Shown: one piece after another, positions 16,696 through 21,963 of the stretch
Position numbering within the stretch: the stretch's first letter is position 1
Layout of the letters: the number at the start of each line of letters is the position of its first letter
Source of the DNA: an uncultured Prevotella sp.
GTDB lineage: Bacteria; Bacteroidota; Bacteroidia; Bacteroidales; Bacteroidaceae
Direction of reading: 5' to 3'
Length of the DNA stretch: 21,963 nt
Assembly: GCA_900770025.1 (NCBI GenBank)
Contig: CAAGIW010000008.1
Coordinates: 1 to 21,963 of the forward strand
Notes under the pieces: model-generated
What the model was told of the DNA's origin: nothing
The model's database searches: none
Seen by the model: the letters and a program-made list of their open reading frames with translations, nothing else
Translations under genes and position numbers: made by a program

Positions 16696-16726
16696 CAAAA
16701 ATAAACATAATAATCCGTTTTCCAAA
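16696..16726 (-). promoter_or_regulatory. strong promoter of the trpB2 gene
   Basis: On the - strand TTTG (16726-16723), a 19-bp spacer, then TATTTTTG (16703-16696), a full match to both Bacteroidota boxes. The leader is about 38 nt. It is the best promoter in the right half of the cluster and makes trpB2 independent of the anSME gene 123 bp upstream. Confidence 0.75.
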
Positions 16727-16774
16727 ATAAATGTAAGGAAAATGAGCGGAAAATGAAAACATTGTGCAGGGAGG

Positions 16775-17998
16775 TTATGGCCGTTCTTCTGCCTCTTCCA
16801 TCACCCATGCGGGCGGTTTTCCCTCGCTCAGCAGCCGTGCCATGCGGTCCATATAGGGGGCAACGTGCTCAAAAAAGCGGTGATACCCCTGGCACAGGTA
16901 GTTGAGACCGAACTCTCCGTAGCGGTCGTTCAGAAAGCGGTTTTTGGGGCATTCGCCATGACAGGCAAACAGATAGCGGCACTCCTTGCACTGTCTTGGC
17001 AATCGCTGCCGCTTGTATTGTGCAAACTTCTGCTGACGGGCAGAGAGCATCATCTCCGTGATGGTGTGCTGATGCAGGTTGCCCAACAGGTATTCGGGAT
17101 ATACAAAGTGGTCGCAAGAGTACAGGTCGCCGTTGTGTTCCAATACTCCCACATGTCCACACTCCTCCGATAGGATGCACACGCCGGGCGCTTCGCCCAC
17201 CCAGTTGGCCAATGTGGCATCGAACAGTTGCACGAAGTATTCGCCCACATCCCGCTTCACCCATTCGTCGAACACGCCACAAAGAAACTCTCCCCACTCC
17301 TCTGCACTGACTGAAAGGGGCGACAGTTGGCCCTCGGTCTGCATCCCCGGGGCCAGCGTCAGACCGTCGCTGCGGGTGATGATGCGCTCCACGATGGGGG
17401 TAAACTGCAGGTAATGGCAACCGATGCGCCTGAAGAAGCGGTAGAAATCCTGCGGATGCTGCACGTTGGTATGGTTCACCACGGCCATGCCGTTCCATTC
17501 CACCCCGTGGCGTTGCAGCATCTCTATGCCCCGCATCACGCTCTGAAAGGTGCCTTCGCCCGTGGCCGTGCGCCTGTGGGCATCGTTCAGAGGCAGGTCT
17601 CCGTCGATGCTGATGCCCACCAAGAAGCCATTGTCCTTGAAAAACCGGCACCAGTCATCGCTCAGCAGGGTGCCGTTGGTCTGTATGCAGTTGTCTATCT
17701 GTCGGCCGCCGGCATAGCGTTGTTGCAGCATCAAGGCCTGTTCGTAGAAGTGGCGCGGCTGCAACAGCGGTTCTCCTCCGTGCCAAGTGAAGAGCACATA
17801 GGGGGTGGTTTGCGCCTCGATGTATTCCTTCACAAACTTCTCCAACAGCCGTTCGTCCATCATTCTGCCCCCGTTGCCTGCATACAGTCTGCCCTTTTCC
17901 TTATAATAGCAGTAGGCGCAGTGCAAGTTGCACTGCGCCCCTGCGGGCTTGGCCATCACATAGAGTGGGCGTGAGAAGGGAAATGCGGTGCTCATCAT
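16775..17998 (-). CDS. anaerobic sulfatase-maturating enzyme (radical SAM/SPASM)
   Basis: Cytoplasmic radical SAM enzyme that oxidises an active-site Cys or Ser of type I sulfatases to formylglycine. The SAM cluster motif is CNLHCAYC (C23, C27, C30). The SPASM cysteines are C274, C280, C295, C337, C340, C346, C350 and C369. Their spacing closely follows the Clostridium perfringens enzyme as I recall it, and Asp296 after C295 matches its catalytic Asp. The 407-aa length is right for the family. It starts 3 bp after the lipoprotein stop codon, so the two are one operon. No sulfatase gene lies in the window. It may serve sulfatases elsewhere, like ChuR of Bacteroides, or act on another partner. 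Confidence 0.92.
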   Translation of the reverse strand: MMSTAFPFSRPLYVMAKPAGAQCNLHCAYCYYKEKGRLYAGNGGRMMDERLLEKFVKEYIEAQTTPYVLFTWHGGEPLLQPRHFYEQALMLQQRYAGGRQIDNCIQTNGTLLSDDWCRFFKDNGFLVGISIDGDLPLNDAHRRTATGEGTFQSVMRGIEMLQRHGVEWNGMAVVNHTNVQHPQDFYRFFRRIGCHYLQFTPIVERIITRSDGLTLAPGMQTEGQLSPLSVSAEEWGEFLCGVFDEWVKRDVGEYFVQLFDATLANWVGEAPGVCILSEECGHVGVLEHNGDLYSCDHFVYPEYLLGNLHQHTITEMMLSARQQKFAQYKRQRLPRQCKECRYLFACHGECPKNRFLNDRYGEFGLNYLCQGYHRFFEHVAPYMDRMARLLSEGKPPAWVMEEAEERP

Positions 17999-18001
17999 GC
18001 G

Positions 18002-19978
18002 CTATTCTGCTCCGTCTCTCACCACTCCCTTGTCGAGCGTAAAGGCCTTGAAGTTGCTCTCTTCGCCTTGTTTCCTCACCACGAAGGTGTATTTGCCGGT
18101 GTAGCCCTGCGCTTTCAGTATGTCGCTGATGGCGCTTATGCTGTTCTTGATGTTGTCAAACCTCTTGACCATGTCCTCGTCTATTTCCTCCTTCGTCACG
18201 GCATAGGTGGTGGTGTTCGAGTCCCACGAAATCTTCAGTTGCTCCTTGATGTTGTTGAGCAGCTTCTCGCTGGTGCAGCTCATCACCCATTCCTGGTAGT
18301 AGCGGCTTGGGGGAATGAGGTTGAAGTATCCGGAGTCGCTTGTTCGCAGGGTGGTCAATTCTACGTCACGTCTGTCGTTGCTAAGTTCTCCGATCATTTC
18401 GGTGGGGTGGAGGCTGATGCTGTTGATTCCGTCTCTGTCGGGATTCTTGAAGCGCCAGTACCATGTCATGTCGGCATCCCAGTCGTTTATCTGGAAGGTG
18501 CCCACCGTCTCGTGTTCGTTCTTTGAAAACATATGCCAGATAACGTGTGGTGTGACTCCCTCAAACTTCCAGTTGGGAGCGTATGGGTCAGAGCTGTTCC
18601 TCTTGACGATGAGGTCGGATTCTGTGTGGGTATATGATTCGCTCCAGCTGTAGCCTACTCCTACACCCATAGCCCCCTTGTCACCGCTCAATCCCAGATT
18701 GCCTGTGACGCTGAAGGACGTGCCCGATGTATATCCGTGGCTGCCCGAGCTGGTGCTCGACGGAGTAGCGTCGCGAAGTTCCAGGTCTCGTTGCTTGCCG
18801 AAAAGGCGTATGTGGGCGTGTGCATCCTTCATGTAGGGACCGAAGCATTTGGTTATTTCAAGATAATACTGTTTGCCGTAATCGTTCGTCAGCAGCACCC
18901 TCTTTTTGCACTCCATCCATTTGTCCTTCTCGTTGAGGTCTTGTGAGCCCAGTTGGCTGGCGTGGAATACTGCGTGCAGGCGCACCATGTAGTATTCTTC
19001 TTCATTTTTGAAGTCGAAGAGTGTATAAACATAGAACTGGTATTCGCTGAGCATGGTGGTGCCGCGTATGGCGCTCGGGCCCACGGTGCTCTGTACCGTG
19101 TATGTCTGGGCCTCCATCATGTCTTTCAGGCTGGCAGATGCGGCGTTGTGGTTGAGCATCTTTGCCCATGCGGCTGCCTTGTCCTGCTCCATTTGCTTCT
19201 TGCTTGCCTCTGCGTTCTTCACCCAGTTCACCAACAGGTCGGCCGACTTGCCATAGTTGTAGGGTGTTACCTCGCACTCCCCGTTTGTCTCTACCGCGGC
19301 CGTAGATGTGATGCCGTCCTCGTCGGTGATGGTCACCACCGTGCTGTCGGCACTGCTCTTGGCCTGCTTCTCCAAGTCGTTCACCACGTAGGTGTCGTTC
19401 AGTCTGAAGGCCACGGCCTCGTTCTCTATGGTGTTCCCGCCGGCGGCGCCATCGTTTTGTGTGGCAGCCACTTCCATGCGCTGCAGAAAGGAGTGCACGT
19501 TATCAGAGCAGTAGCCCGTGTTCTCCAACAGTTTCTCGGCGCTCTTCACCGTTTGGGTCATGCGTTCCCAGGTGCTCTTGGTGGGTTCCACCAGTATCAG
19601 GCACGCCCCCTTGTCGTATTGTTTTATCAGGTAGGCGGCCTGTTCTGTGGTGATGCCCGCCTGCAGGGTCTTGGGTGTCACCACCACCACCTGTGCATCC
19701 TCTGCCATCTGTGCCGTGCGGTTGTTCATGCGGTTGACCAATGCCTGTCCAAAGTCAGAGGCATCGCTGCCCATGAAGCACACCTTTCCGTCGTAGGTCA
19801 CCTCTATCAGGTCGTTGGTGGGCACCGGCTGGTTGGGCACCACCTCTGCTTCGGGGGCCTGTTCAGGCGCCTTGCTTTCGTCATCGCTACATGCTGTTAC
19901 TGTCCATGAGAACGACAGTGCAGCCAAGAAAGAAACCATCATCTTTCTCCATCCGAAGTTTGTGATTGCAGTTTTCAT
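18002..19978 (-). CDS. large surface lipoprotein, possible leukocidin/cytolysin-like beta-barrel toxin fold
   Basis: 658 aa, not firmly recognised. The lipoprotein signal ends VTAC (Cys30) and is followed by SDDE, matching the acidic export signal that places Bacteroidota lipoproteins on the cell surface. Residues ~60-140 look like a small alpha/beta domain (GKVCFMGSDASDF; AQVVVVTPKTL). Residues ~230-300 are helical. From ~310 the protein is beta-rich. A Gly/Ser stretch at ~417-450 (GNLGLSGDKGAMGVGVGYSW followed by alternating Ser/Thr) resembles the barrel-forming stem of leukocidin/Vibrio cytolysin toxins. Trp-rich segments that could form a rim follow. It heads an operon with the anSME gene. 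It has no Cys-x-Pro-x-Arg sulfatase motif. The toxin-like reading is tentative. Confidence 0.6.
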   Translation of the reverse strand: MKTAITNFGWRKMMVSFLAALSFSWTVTACSDDESKAPEQAPEAEVVPNQPVPTNDLIEVTYDGKVCFMGSDASDFGQALVNRMNNRTAQMAEDAQVVVVTPKTLQAGITTEQAAYLIKQYDKGACLILVEPTKSTWERMTQTVKSAEKLLENTGYCSDNVHSFLQRMEVAATQNDGAAGGNTIENEAVAFRLNDTYVVNDLEKQAKSSADSTVVTITDEDGITSTAAVETNGECEVTPYNYGKSADLLVNWVKNAEASKKQMEQDKAAAWAKMLNHNAASASLKDMMEAQTYTVQSTVGPSAIRGTTMLSEYQFYVYTLFDFKNEEEYYMVRLHAVFHASQLGSQDLNEKDKWMECKKRVLLTNDYGKQYYLEITKCFGPYMKDAHAHIRLFGKQRDLELRDATPSSTSSGSHGYTSGTSFSVTGNLGLSGDKGAMGVGVGYSWSESYTHTESDLIVKRNSSDPYAPNWKFEGVTPHVIWHMFSKNEHETVGTFQINDWDADMTWYWRFKNPDRDGINSISLHPTEMIGELSNDRRDVELTTLRTSDSGYFNLIPPSRYYQEWVMSCTSEKLLNNIKEQLKISWDSNTTTYAVTKEEIDEDMVKRFDNIKNSISAISDILKAQGYTGKYTFVVRKQGEESNFKAFTLDKGVVRDGAE

Positions 19979-20010
19979 ATCAAAAGGTATTTAGTGTTGT
20001 TTTCTGTGGG

Positions 20011-20018
20011 CAAATTTA
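20011..20018 (-). promoter_or_regulatory. -7 box of the lipoprotein/anSME operon
   Basis: Reads TAAATTTG on the - strand, a full TAnnTTTG match, with a leader of about 26 nt before the ATG at 19978. No TTTG lies at the -33 distance, which suits an activator-dependent promoter. Confidence 0.6.
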
Positions 20019-20069
20019 GGCCGTCTTTGCATACGTTGTTCTGATGCAAGTGTTTTTTTCACGGTTTTG

Positions 20070-20128
20070 TTGTGCCAACCATTCCATTTTGTGCCATATC
20101 TCGCCATGAGGTGCCTGAAATGGCACAA
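20070..20128. promoter_or_regulatory. three TTGTGCCA half-sites upstream of the lipoprotein promoter (candidate operator)
   Basis: TTGTGCCA occurs at 20070-20077 and 20089-20096 as direct repeats 19 bp apart, and inverted as TGGCACAA at 20121-20128. The second and third also form a 10-bp inverted repeat (20088-20097 with 20120-20129). Two direct half-sites about two helical turns apart are typical of AraC-family activators, and an AraC-type gene ends at 20168. The inverted pair could alternatively be a weak terminator for that gene. Confidence 0.55.
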
Positions 20129-20167
20129 ATGCACCCTTTACCCGTGTGCTTGTTCCCGTGTGCAGTG

Positions 20168-20722
20168 CTATTCCACCAATTTTCTGAACTCGTGGGGCGA
20201 CAGGCCGAAGGCATCCTGAAACTTTCTGTAGAAGGTGCGCACGCTGGCAAAGCCCGCCTCTTGGGCACATGCCGCCACGTTGTAGTTGGGATTGTCGTGC
20301 AGCATTCGCAGGGTGCGCAGCAGCCGCAGGTAGTCCAAATACTCGTCCACCGACTTGTAGATGGTCTTGTTCTTGTACAGCGATGCTATCCTGCTCTGTG
20401 TCACCCCTGCCAGTTCGGCTATCTGCTTGATACCGAAGCTGGGTGGCAGCGGAATGTTCTCCTGTTCCAGCCGTGTCTCGATGATGGCCAGCAGTTCGCT
20501 GTCGTCTTTCTTGTCGGCGCTCTCCATAAATTCTCGGTGCTTTCTTATCAGTTCTTTCAGCCAGTCGATGCGCCGGCGCACCTCATAGCCCATCTCCACC
20601 TGTTCTGCCAGCACCATGTTGCGTGCAATAAGTTGTGCGTTTGCCTCGTGCAGCAGTGCCACTTCCTTGCGCAGCGCCTCCACTTCGGCCTGCAGTTCGC
20701 TGTTGTCTTTCTTTCCTGTCAT
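20168..20722 (-). CDS. compact coiled-coil/AraC-HTH transcriptional regulator
   Basis: 184-aa DNA-binding protein. Residues ~6-75 are a charged heptad-like helix (ELQAEVEALRKEVALLHEAN, then RIDWLKELIRKHREFMESAD), probably a dimerising coiled coil. Residues ~95-184 are an AraC-type double helix-turn-helix: FGIKQIAELAGVTQSRIASL, then VAACAQEAGFASVRTFYRKF and the closing GLSPHEFRKL. There is no ligand-binding cupin, receiver or membrane domain, so the signal input is unclear. It lies directly upstream of the lipoprotein/anSME operon on the same strand, with 189 bp between that contains repeated TTGTGCCA sites. It is the natural candidate regulator of that operon. Confidence 0.85.
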   Translation of the reverse strand: MTGKKDNSELQAEVEALRKEVALLHEANAQLIARNMVLAEQVEMGYEVRRRIDWLKELIRKHREFMESADKKDDSELLAIIETRLEQENIPLPPSFGIKQIAELAGVTQSRIASLYKNKTIYKSVDEYLDYLRLLRTLRMLHDNPNYNVAACAQEAGFASVRTFYRKFQDAFGLSPHEFRKLVE

Positions 20723-20805
20723 AGTCTCTTCTTATTCATTATATATAGGTGTTGTTCTTCCTTATCGTGCCGACATCGCCAATAGATGCCAATCTTTGCT
20801 GTACG

Positions 20806-20813
20806 CAAAAGTA
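20806..20813 (-). promoter_or_regulatory. -7 box of the compact AraC-type regulator
   Basis: Reads TACTTTTG on the - strand, a full TAnnTTTG match, about 84 bp upstream of the ATG at 20722. No -33 TTTG is seen. Confidence 0.45.
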
Positions 20814-21017
20814 ATGAAAAATCTTTATCCGAGATGTTTTTTGCTTACAGAATTGAATGTTTTTCCGTCCATTGTACTCTTAAAAAACGCTAAAACGGGA
20901 GATGATGGAGGTGTACAGTGGAGTGTTCCAGCATTTCCCGCTGTTGTTAAGAAGTATGCGCAGAACAGCTATGCTGTGGAAATGCTGGCAAATGGTGCTC
21001 GCTTGTTGGAGGAGTAA
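20814..21017 (+). CDS. possible small hypothetical protein
   Basis: A 67-codon frame starting ATG at 20814 (MKNLYPRCFLLTELNV) and ending KYAQNSYAVEMLANGARLLEE at a TAA (21015-21017). The second half has natural-looking composition and codon use, but I recognise no family. No + strand promoter box is visible just upstream, and the start abuts the divergent -7 box at 20806-20813. The coding second half overlaps a nested inverted repeat (20928-20988). It may be a real small gene, a remnant, or chance. It lies in an otherwise gene-poor stretch, 20723-21888. Confidence 0.3.
   Translation: MKNLYPRCFLLTELNVFPSIVLLKNAKTGDDGGVQWSVPAFPAVVKKYAQNSYAVEMLANGARLLEE
20928..20988. other. nested inverted repeat, possible structured RNA or DNA element
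   Basis: CCAGCATTTCC (20928-20938) and GGAAATGCTGG (20978-20988) are perfect 11-bp arms. Inside them GCTGTT (20940-20945) pairs with AACAGC (20964-20969). The layout is an interrupted 17-bp stem with an 18-base apical loop and an 8-base bulge on one side. No T-run follows on either strand, so it is not an ordinary terminator. Confidence 0.5.
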
Positions 21018-21143
21018 GGACGCTCTTTGGGGGCGTGGGAAGCGTGGCTTAGTACAAAGAATATCACGCTGCGCACAGAATTTACCCCTATTTCCAACAA
21101 AAAATCCACCTGTTGAGGAACAAATCAGCCCTTTTTCATGCAG

Positions 21144-21281
21144 ATTTTGCAATGCAAAGCGGTGCGTTTTGCATTCCAAAACGGTGCGTTTTGCATTCCA
21201 AAATGGTGCGTTTTGCATCCCAAAAGTGGCAGTTTTGCAATGTAAAAGTGGCAGTTTTGCAATGCAAAAGTGGCAGTTTTG
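21144..21281 (+). repeat. 22-bp tandem repeat array C with two core subtypes
   Basis: A partial unit (21144-21155), then units at 21156-21177, 21178-21199 and 21200-21221 with the core YGGTGCG. Units at 21222-21243, 21244-21265 and a broken last one (21266-21281) have the core GTGGCAG between the same AAAA and TTTTGCA flanks. The exact 22-bp period is kept across the change. Frames through the array give Cys/Lys/Phe/Ala-rich pseudo-proteins that should not be annotated. Confidence 0.93.
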
Positions 21282-21309
21282 GAGATTGGTTTGATGGGGA
21301 TTGAAACGC

Positions 21310-21545
21310 AAAAAGCCCGAAACGGCAGTGCATATCGCGTGGATATACACTGCCGCTTCGGGCAAAGTGCGATAAGTATTGGGGCATTCTTTGCCAAGAA
21401 TCAGGGCAAAGGAATGTTGTCTTTGCATCTCTCTTCACCAAGATTTCGGGCAAAGAGTGGAAATGTGTTGGGGATATATATGGAATGCAGTGCCTGAGCA
21501 GCGCATGGAAAACGGAGTGGAAGGCGGCACGAAGGCCTGTTTGCA
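21310..21545 (-). ncRNA. candidate leftward small RNA of about 235 nt
   Basis: A promoter-like pair (TTG, 21-bp spacer, TATCTTTG at 21581-21550, - strand) lies upstream, and a strong intrinsic terminator (21363-21315) followed by T5 on the - strand lies downstream. The RNA between them contains three copies of CTTTGCCC, two of them within imperfect ~26-nt repeats on the + strand at 21387-21412 and 21431-21456. No open frame within these boundaries looks like protein. It matches no RNA family I recognise. Confidence 0.4.
21315..21363 (-). terminator. long hairpin, intrinsic terminator on the - strand
   Basis: Arms 21315-21336 and 21342-21363 (GCCCGAA...ATATC with GATAT...TTCGGGC) form a 22-bp stem with two mismatches and a 5-base loop. 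On the - strand the stem is followed by TTTTTGCG, so it terminates leftward transcription. On the + strand AAAG follows, giving no termination signal. Confidence 0.75.
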
Positions 21546-21549
21546 AGTG

Positions 21550-21581
21550 CAAAGATAACACATCACCCCACCCCTTTGCAA
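21550..21581 (-). promoter_or_regulatory. candidate leftward promoter
   Basis: On the - strand TATCTTTG (21557-21550) matches TAnnTTTG, with TTG (21581-21579) 21 bp upstream. It points at the hairpin terminator about 190 bp away. Confidence 0.45.
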
Positions 21582-21600
21582 GTTTTTTCACGAAAATTTT

Positions 21601-21631
21601 TTTGAAGATAAATGGAAAAGGAGTAAATTTG
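21601..21631 (+). promoter_or_regulatory. strong rightward promoter
   Basis: TTTG (21601-21604), a 19-bp spacer, TAAATTTG (21624-21631). Both Bacteroidota boxes match fully at ideal spacing. The expected transcript start is near 21637, the first base of the hairpin at 21637-21681. No clear gene follows in the next 250 bp. Confidence 0.7.
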
Positions 21632-21636
21632 CATCA

Positions 21637-21681
21637 ATAAGTGCAGAAAAGTGTATGATTGATACACAAAACTGCACTTAT
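21637..21681 (+). promoter_or_regulatory. hairpin at the predicted 5' end of a transcript
   Basis: ATAAGTGCAG (21637-21646) pairs with CTGCACTTAT (21672-21681), a symmetric AAAA/AAAA internal loop follows, then GTGTAT (21651-21656) pairs with ATACAC (21662-21667) around a 5-base loop. It would form the first 45 nt of the RNA made from the promoter at 21601-21631. It may stabilise or regulate the transcript, or be part of a small RNA. Confidence 0.55.
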
Positions 21682-21699
21682 CAGTGTAAACGAAAGAAA

Positions 21700-21833
21700 A
21701 TGGCTATGGGGGAAATACGCAGTTGAACGGTGGGCTGTTCTCTTGTCCTGCTCCCTTGGCCGAATGGATGGGCAGGTATGTGGACAGGCACCTGGACAAG
21801 GACTGCAGGGATGCAGACCTTTCGATGAAATAG
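21700..21833 (+). other. possible frameshifted small ORF after the 5' hairpin
   Basis: From the ATG at 21700 the frame is MAMGEIRS and stops at 21724-21726. One extra G in the run of five Gs at 21708-21712 would join it to a plausible 0-frame reading (ending APLAEWMGRYVDRHLDKDC and a short tail before the TAG at 21831-21833), giving about 45 codons. Such a tract could slip, carry a sequencing error, or mark a decayed gene; it may equally be chance. No family is recognised. Confidence 0.2.
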
Positions 21834-21888
21834 TTGCAGGGGGGAGTAACTATACAGCAATACTCAATGGGTAGGCCTCAGCCCTATC

Positions 21889-21963
21889 CTATAACGCCAG
21901 GATAGTGCTGATGGCTTCGAGTTGTGATTGTTTGTTCTTCCGGGCAGTATCTGCAATGGAGTG
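21889..21963 (-). CDS. C-terminal end of an unidentified protein (runs off the window)
   Basis: The - strand frame entering at 21963 gives 24 residues, ending QSQLEAISTILAL, and a TAG (21891-21889). The composition (IADTARKNKQSQLEA) is that of a natural helical C-terminus, better than the other frames here. CTATCCT (21884-21890) and AGGATAG (21899-21905) form a 7-bp hairpin over the stop codon. Too little is visible to name it. Confidence 0.5.
   Translation of the reverse strand, partial: HSIADTARKNKQSQLEAISTILAL

Noticed and set aside
1..21281. 22-bp arrays as CRISPR
   Set aside because: Units are contiguous with no unique spacers, and no cas genes are present.
20880..21428. 182-aa - strand open frame through repeat array C, and the overlapping 151-aa frame at 21136-21591
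   Set aside because: Both run through the 22-bp repeats and translate them into Cys/Lys/Phe/Ala-rich repeats in shifting frames. They have no promoter at their starts and no protein-like sequence outside the array.
21834..21905. + strand continuation after the TAG at 21831 as a readthrough ORF
   Set aside because: It is antisense to the better-supported - strand C-terminus, and nothing supports stop-codon recoding here.

Overview
The window looks like a chromosomal segment of a Bacteroidota bacterium, most likely a Prevotella-type member of the Bacteroidales. Most mapped genes are preceded by the characteristic -7 box TAnnTTTG, in several cases with a TTTG box 19-20 bp upstream. Lipoproteins carry a lipobox, one of them followed by an acidic export signal. 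The gene families are also typical: a divergent AraC/RND efflux locus, a GH10 xylanase with a Prevotella-like C-terminal tail, and an anaerobic sulfatase-maturating enzyme. I saw no rRNA, tRNA, transposase or CRISPR.

Left half, mostly + strand. A 22-bp repeat array (1-78) is followed by a decayed 3' end of a carbohydrate-binding protein gene (132-275). fabI (397-1254) follows, with a very good promoter and a perfect bidirectional terminator shared with a convergent AraC-family regulator (1312-2217, -). That regulator is divergent from a three-gene RND efflux operon: lipoprotein adaptor, inner-membrane pump and TolC-like outer-membrane factor (2415-8105). Next come a large secreted GH10 xylanase fused to an autotransporter-type beta-helix region (8235-11255) and an L-fucose/L-arabinose-type isomerase (11286-12764). 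These two could release xylan and interconvert the resulting pentoses.

Right half, - strand. A second 22-bp array (12874-12960) separates the isomerase terminator from a leftward cluster. Read in the direction of transcription, the cluster is: a compact coiled-coil/AraC-HTH regulator (20722-20168), a 658-aa surface lipoprotein with possible pore-forming-toxin-like sequence (19978-18002), an anSME-type radical SAM/SPASM enzyme 3 bp downstream (17998-16775), an orphan TrpB2 (16651-15344) with its own strong promoter, and a translationally coupled pair. The pair is an IspD-SDR fusion, probably a CDP-ribitol synthase (15188-13818), overlapping a LicD phosphotransferase (13821-13003) by 4 bp. It resembles a bacterial counterpart of the human ISPD/FKRP ribitol-phosphate pathway.

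Right edge. The stretch 20723-21888 is almost gene-free but rich in structure: a nested hairpin, a third 22-bp array with two repeat subtypes (21144-21281), a candidate leftward small RNA with its own promoter and terminator, and a rightward promoter whose predicted transcript starts in a hairpin. The C-terminus of an unidentified - strand gene enters at the window end.
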